Source: Eutrophocola sp049446715 | GTDB taxonomy: Bacteria > Pseudomonadota > Gammaproteobacteria > Pseudomonadales > Pseudohongiellaceae | Assembly: GCA_049446715.1 (NCBI GenBank) | Contig: JBMTQX010000007.1 | Coordinates: forward strand, 1 to 64,000 | DNA length: 64,000 nucleotides | Direction of reading: 5' to 3' | Shown: positions 62,908 through 64,000 of the stretch, one piece after another | Layout: each line of letters starts with the position of its first letter | How positions within the stretch are numbered: position 1 is the stretch's first letter | Translations under genes and position numbers: made by a program | Notes under the pieces: generated by a model | The model's database searches: none | Seen by the model: only the letters and a program-made list of their open reading frames with translations | What the model was told of the DNA's origin: nothing

Positions 62908-64000
62908 CTAGAATGACATGTTCACACCGAAGACGTAGCGGCGACCAATGGCGTCATACAGGCCGTTGATACCGCTGGTGCCGCCGAGGAAGCCGACGCC
63001 ATCACCCGGGGTGAGGGGCGGTGCTTCATCGAACACGTTGTTCACCGTCAGGAAGATGTTGTAGGTATTGCCCCCTTCGCCCAGGAAGTCATAACCCAGG
63101 GTCAGGTCGGTGATAAAGACCGACTCGATGGTGTTGTCATCCTTTTCACCGGGAGGACTGAAACGGTCCTGCGTCCAGCTGTCGATGTACTGCCCGTTCA
63201 GGAAGGCCCTGAAATCACCGCGCGTATAGGTCAGGTTGGTGAGGAACCGGTTGGTCGGATCGGAACGATCCAGGTAGTCCCTGGGTGCCCCTGGGATCAG
63301 CTGGGAACGCTCATCGATATGACTGCCGATCAAACGCCAGCTCAGGGATTCATCGCCACCAAACAGGCTGATGTCCGTGCTGTACCGCATCTCCAGGTCG
63401 AAACCTTTCAGACGCAGTTCATCGAGGTTGAAGTAGATGGTGGTGATGCGCGTGATCTGACCGGTTTCCGGGCTGCGCTCGATCAGGTCACAGAGCTCCT
63501 GTGCACCGGCGAAACAGTTATCGACGATGTCCTGGAATGGCGGCTGTGCCATGGCGCCATCGATCTTGATGTCATACCAGTCGCCGGAAATCGAGAAACC
63601 GGGCAGCCAGCTGGGCTGGTACACGGCACCGAAGGTCAGGGTGTCTGCTTCTTCCGGGTCCACGCTCGGGTTACCGGCGTTACGACTGGCGGTGAAGATG
63701 AAGCTGTTACCCAGGAACGGGTCGACCACTGCCGCGCCACCGGCGGTTTCATCGAAACGTTCTCTTAGGGTAGCCGCCCTGACGTCACGGGAACTGGTGG
63801 CTCTTACTCTCAGGTCATCATTGATTTGCCAGCTGAGGCCGACTTTCCAGGATTCGACACCGCCGGAACCGGAGTAATCGGCGTAGCGGTAGGCCAGGCT
63901 GGCATCCAGTTGCTGCATGAATGTCTTGTCGGCAACCAGCGGCACGTTGATCTCACCAAATACTTCATCAACCGTGAAACTGCCGTCCAGGATGGTGGTT
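62908..64000 (-). CDS. TonB-dependent receptor, C-terminal part (5' end outside window)
   Basis: The frame is open to the right edge of the window and carries about 364 residues of a TonB receptor barrel, ending GRRYVFGVNMSF with the terminal Phe needed for outer-membrane insertion. Inside are features of the C-terminal half: YADYSGSGGVESWKVGLSWQ, VRATSSRDVRAATLRERF, EEADTLTFGAVYQPSWLPGF and SISGDWYDIKIDGA, which are common in the receptors for plant polysaccharides or other large ligands. Plug and signal peptide lie to the right of the window. It is transcribed toward the PQQ-type enzyme. Confidence 0.85.
   Translation of the reverse strand, partial: TTILDGSFTVDEVFGEINVPLVADKTFMQQLDASLAYRYADYSGSGGVESWKVGLSWQINDDLRVRATSSRDVRAATLRERFDETAGGAAVVDPFLGNSFIFTASRNAGNPSVDPEEADTLTFGAVYQPSWLPGFSISGDWYDIKIDGAMAQPPFQDIVDNCFAGAQELCDLIERSPETGQITRITTIYFNLDELRLKGFDLEMRYSTDISLFGGDESLSWRLIGSHIDERSQLIPGAPRDYLDRSDPTNRFLTNLTYTRGDFRAFLNGQYIDSWTQDRFSPPGEKDDNTIESVFITDLTLGYDFLGEGGNTYNIFLTVNNVFDEAPPLTPGDGVGFLGGTSGINGLYDAIGRRYVFGVNMSF

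Noticed and set aside
1..64000. tRNA, rRNA, CRISPR arrays, prophage or intact insertion sequence
   Set aside because: I looked for tRNA-like TTCGA arms in gaps, evenly spaced direct repeats, integrase or transposase frames and found none.

Overview
The window reads as chromosomal DNA of a GC-rich, Gram-negative, aerobic and probably marine gammaproteobacterium. The support is the set of outer-membrane features (two TonB-dependent receptors, an LpxR-type lipid A deacylase, an RND pump, a small beta-barrel protein), periplasmic quinoproteins and c-type cytochromes, a malate synthase G, a PurK/PurE pair and REP-type palindromes like those of Pseudomonas and enterobacteria. The taxon is inferred from gene content only. 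No rRNA, tRNA, CRISPR array, phage or intact insertion sequence was seen.

Layout. 1-5500: end of a sulfotransferase, an amidohydrolase lipoprotein, a dienelactone-hydrolase-like enzyme, an NTF2-like protein and a haem-containing quinoprotein dehydrogenase. 5500-6600: gene-poor, with the remnant of a winged-helix regulator. 6600-14700: beta-barrel protein, VOC protein, malate synthase G, a large secreted haem/beta-propeller protein, a BON protein and a flavin reductase. 15029-18859: a three-gene cassette that fits synthesis and recycling of the compatible solute glucosylglycerate. 19361-27030: a same-strand run (sulfurtransferase, ThDP enzyme, small glycosyltransferase, intradiol ring-cleavage dioxygenase, secreted protein of unknown function, 2-hydroxyacid dehydrogenase, dienelactone hydrolase) that looks catabolic. 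27096-32208: RND pump and adaptor divergent from a TetR repressor, with an operator-like palindrome between them. 32319-34290: a dihaem cytochrome c, then a scar holding two truncated genes, a DUF1428 protein and an orphan frame. 34291-40866: a secreted propeller-like protein, purK-purE, a BASS transporter, a DUF2452 protein, a frame-broken tesA and an aromatic-type aminotransferase. 41032-47497: a TPP-riboswitch-controlled TonB receptor, a NadR-like P-loop protein, a second quinohaemoprotein dehydrogenase, and a secreted-protein/DUF6152 pair. 47558-54751: M16 peptidase, LpxR-like protein, DUF6164 protein, pirin, frame-broken MscS, MobA. 55003-60007: an NAD-linked formate dehydrogenase operon (fdsG-fdsB-fdsA order). 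60500-64000: SnoaL-like protein, a haem-less PQQ-type propeller enzyme and the C-terminal part of another TonB receptor.

How it fits together. Several genes point to oxidation of alcohols or aromatics in the periplasm (three different quinoprotein architectures, two dihaem or monohaem cytochrome modules, ring-cleavage dioxygenase, two dienelactone hydrolases), uptake through TonB receptors, and recovery of energy from formate (Fds, with MobA for the cofactor next door). Two secreted proteins of the same unnamed family sit in two of these neighbourhoods, one beside a DUF6152 gene; they are the best candidates for undescribed biology. Several genes (the regulator, tesA, the 46319 secreted protein, mscS) are broken by small indels, which means either local decay or consensus errors in the assembly. 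Several families of short palindromic repeats, some in inverted pairs, occupy the gene-free gaps.
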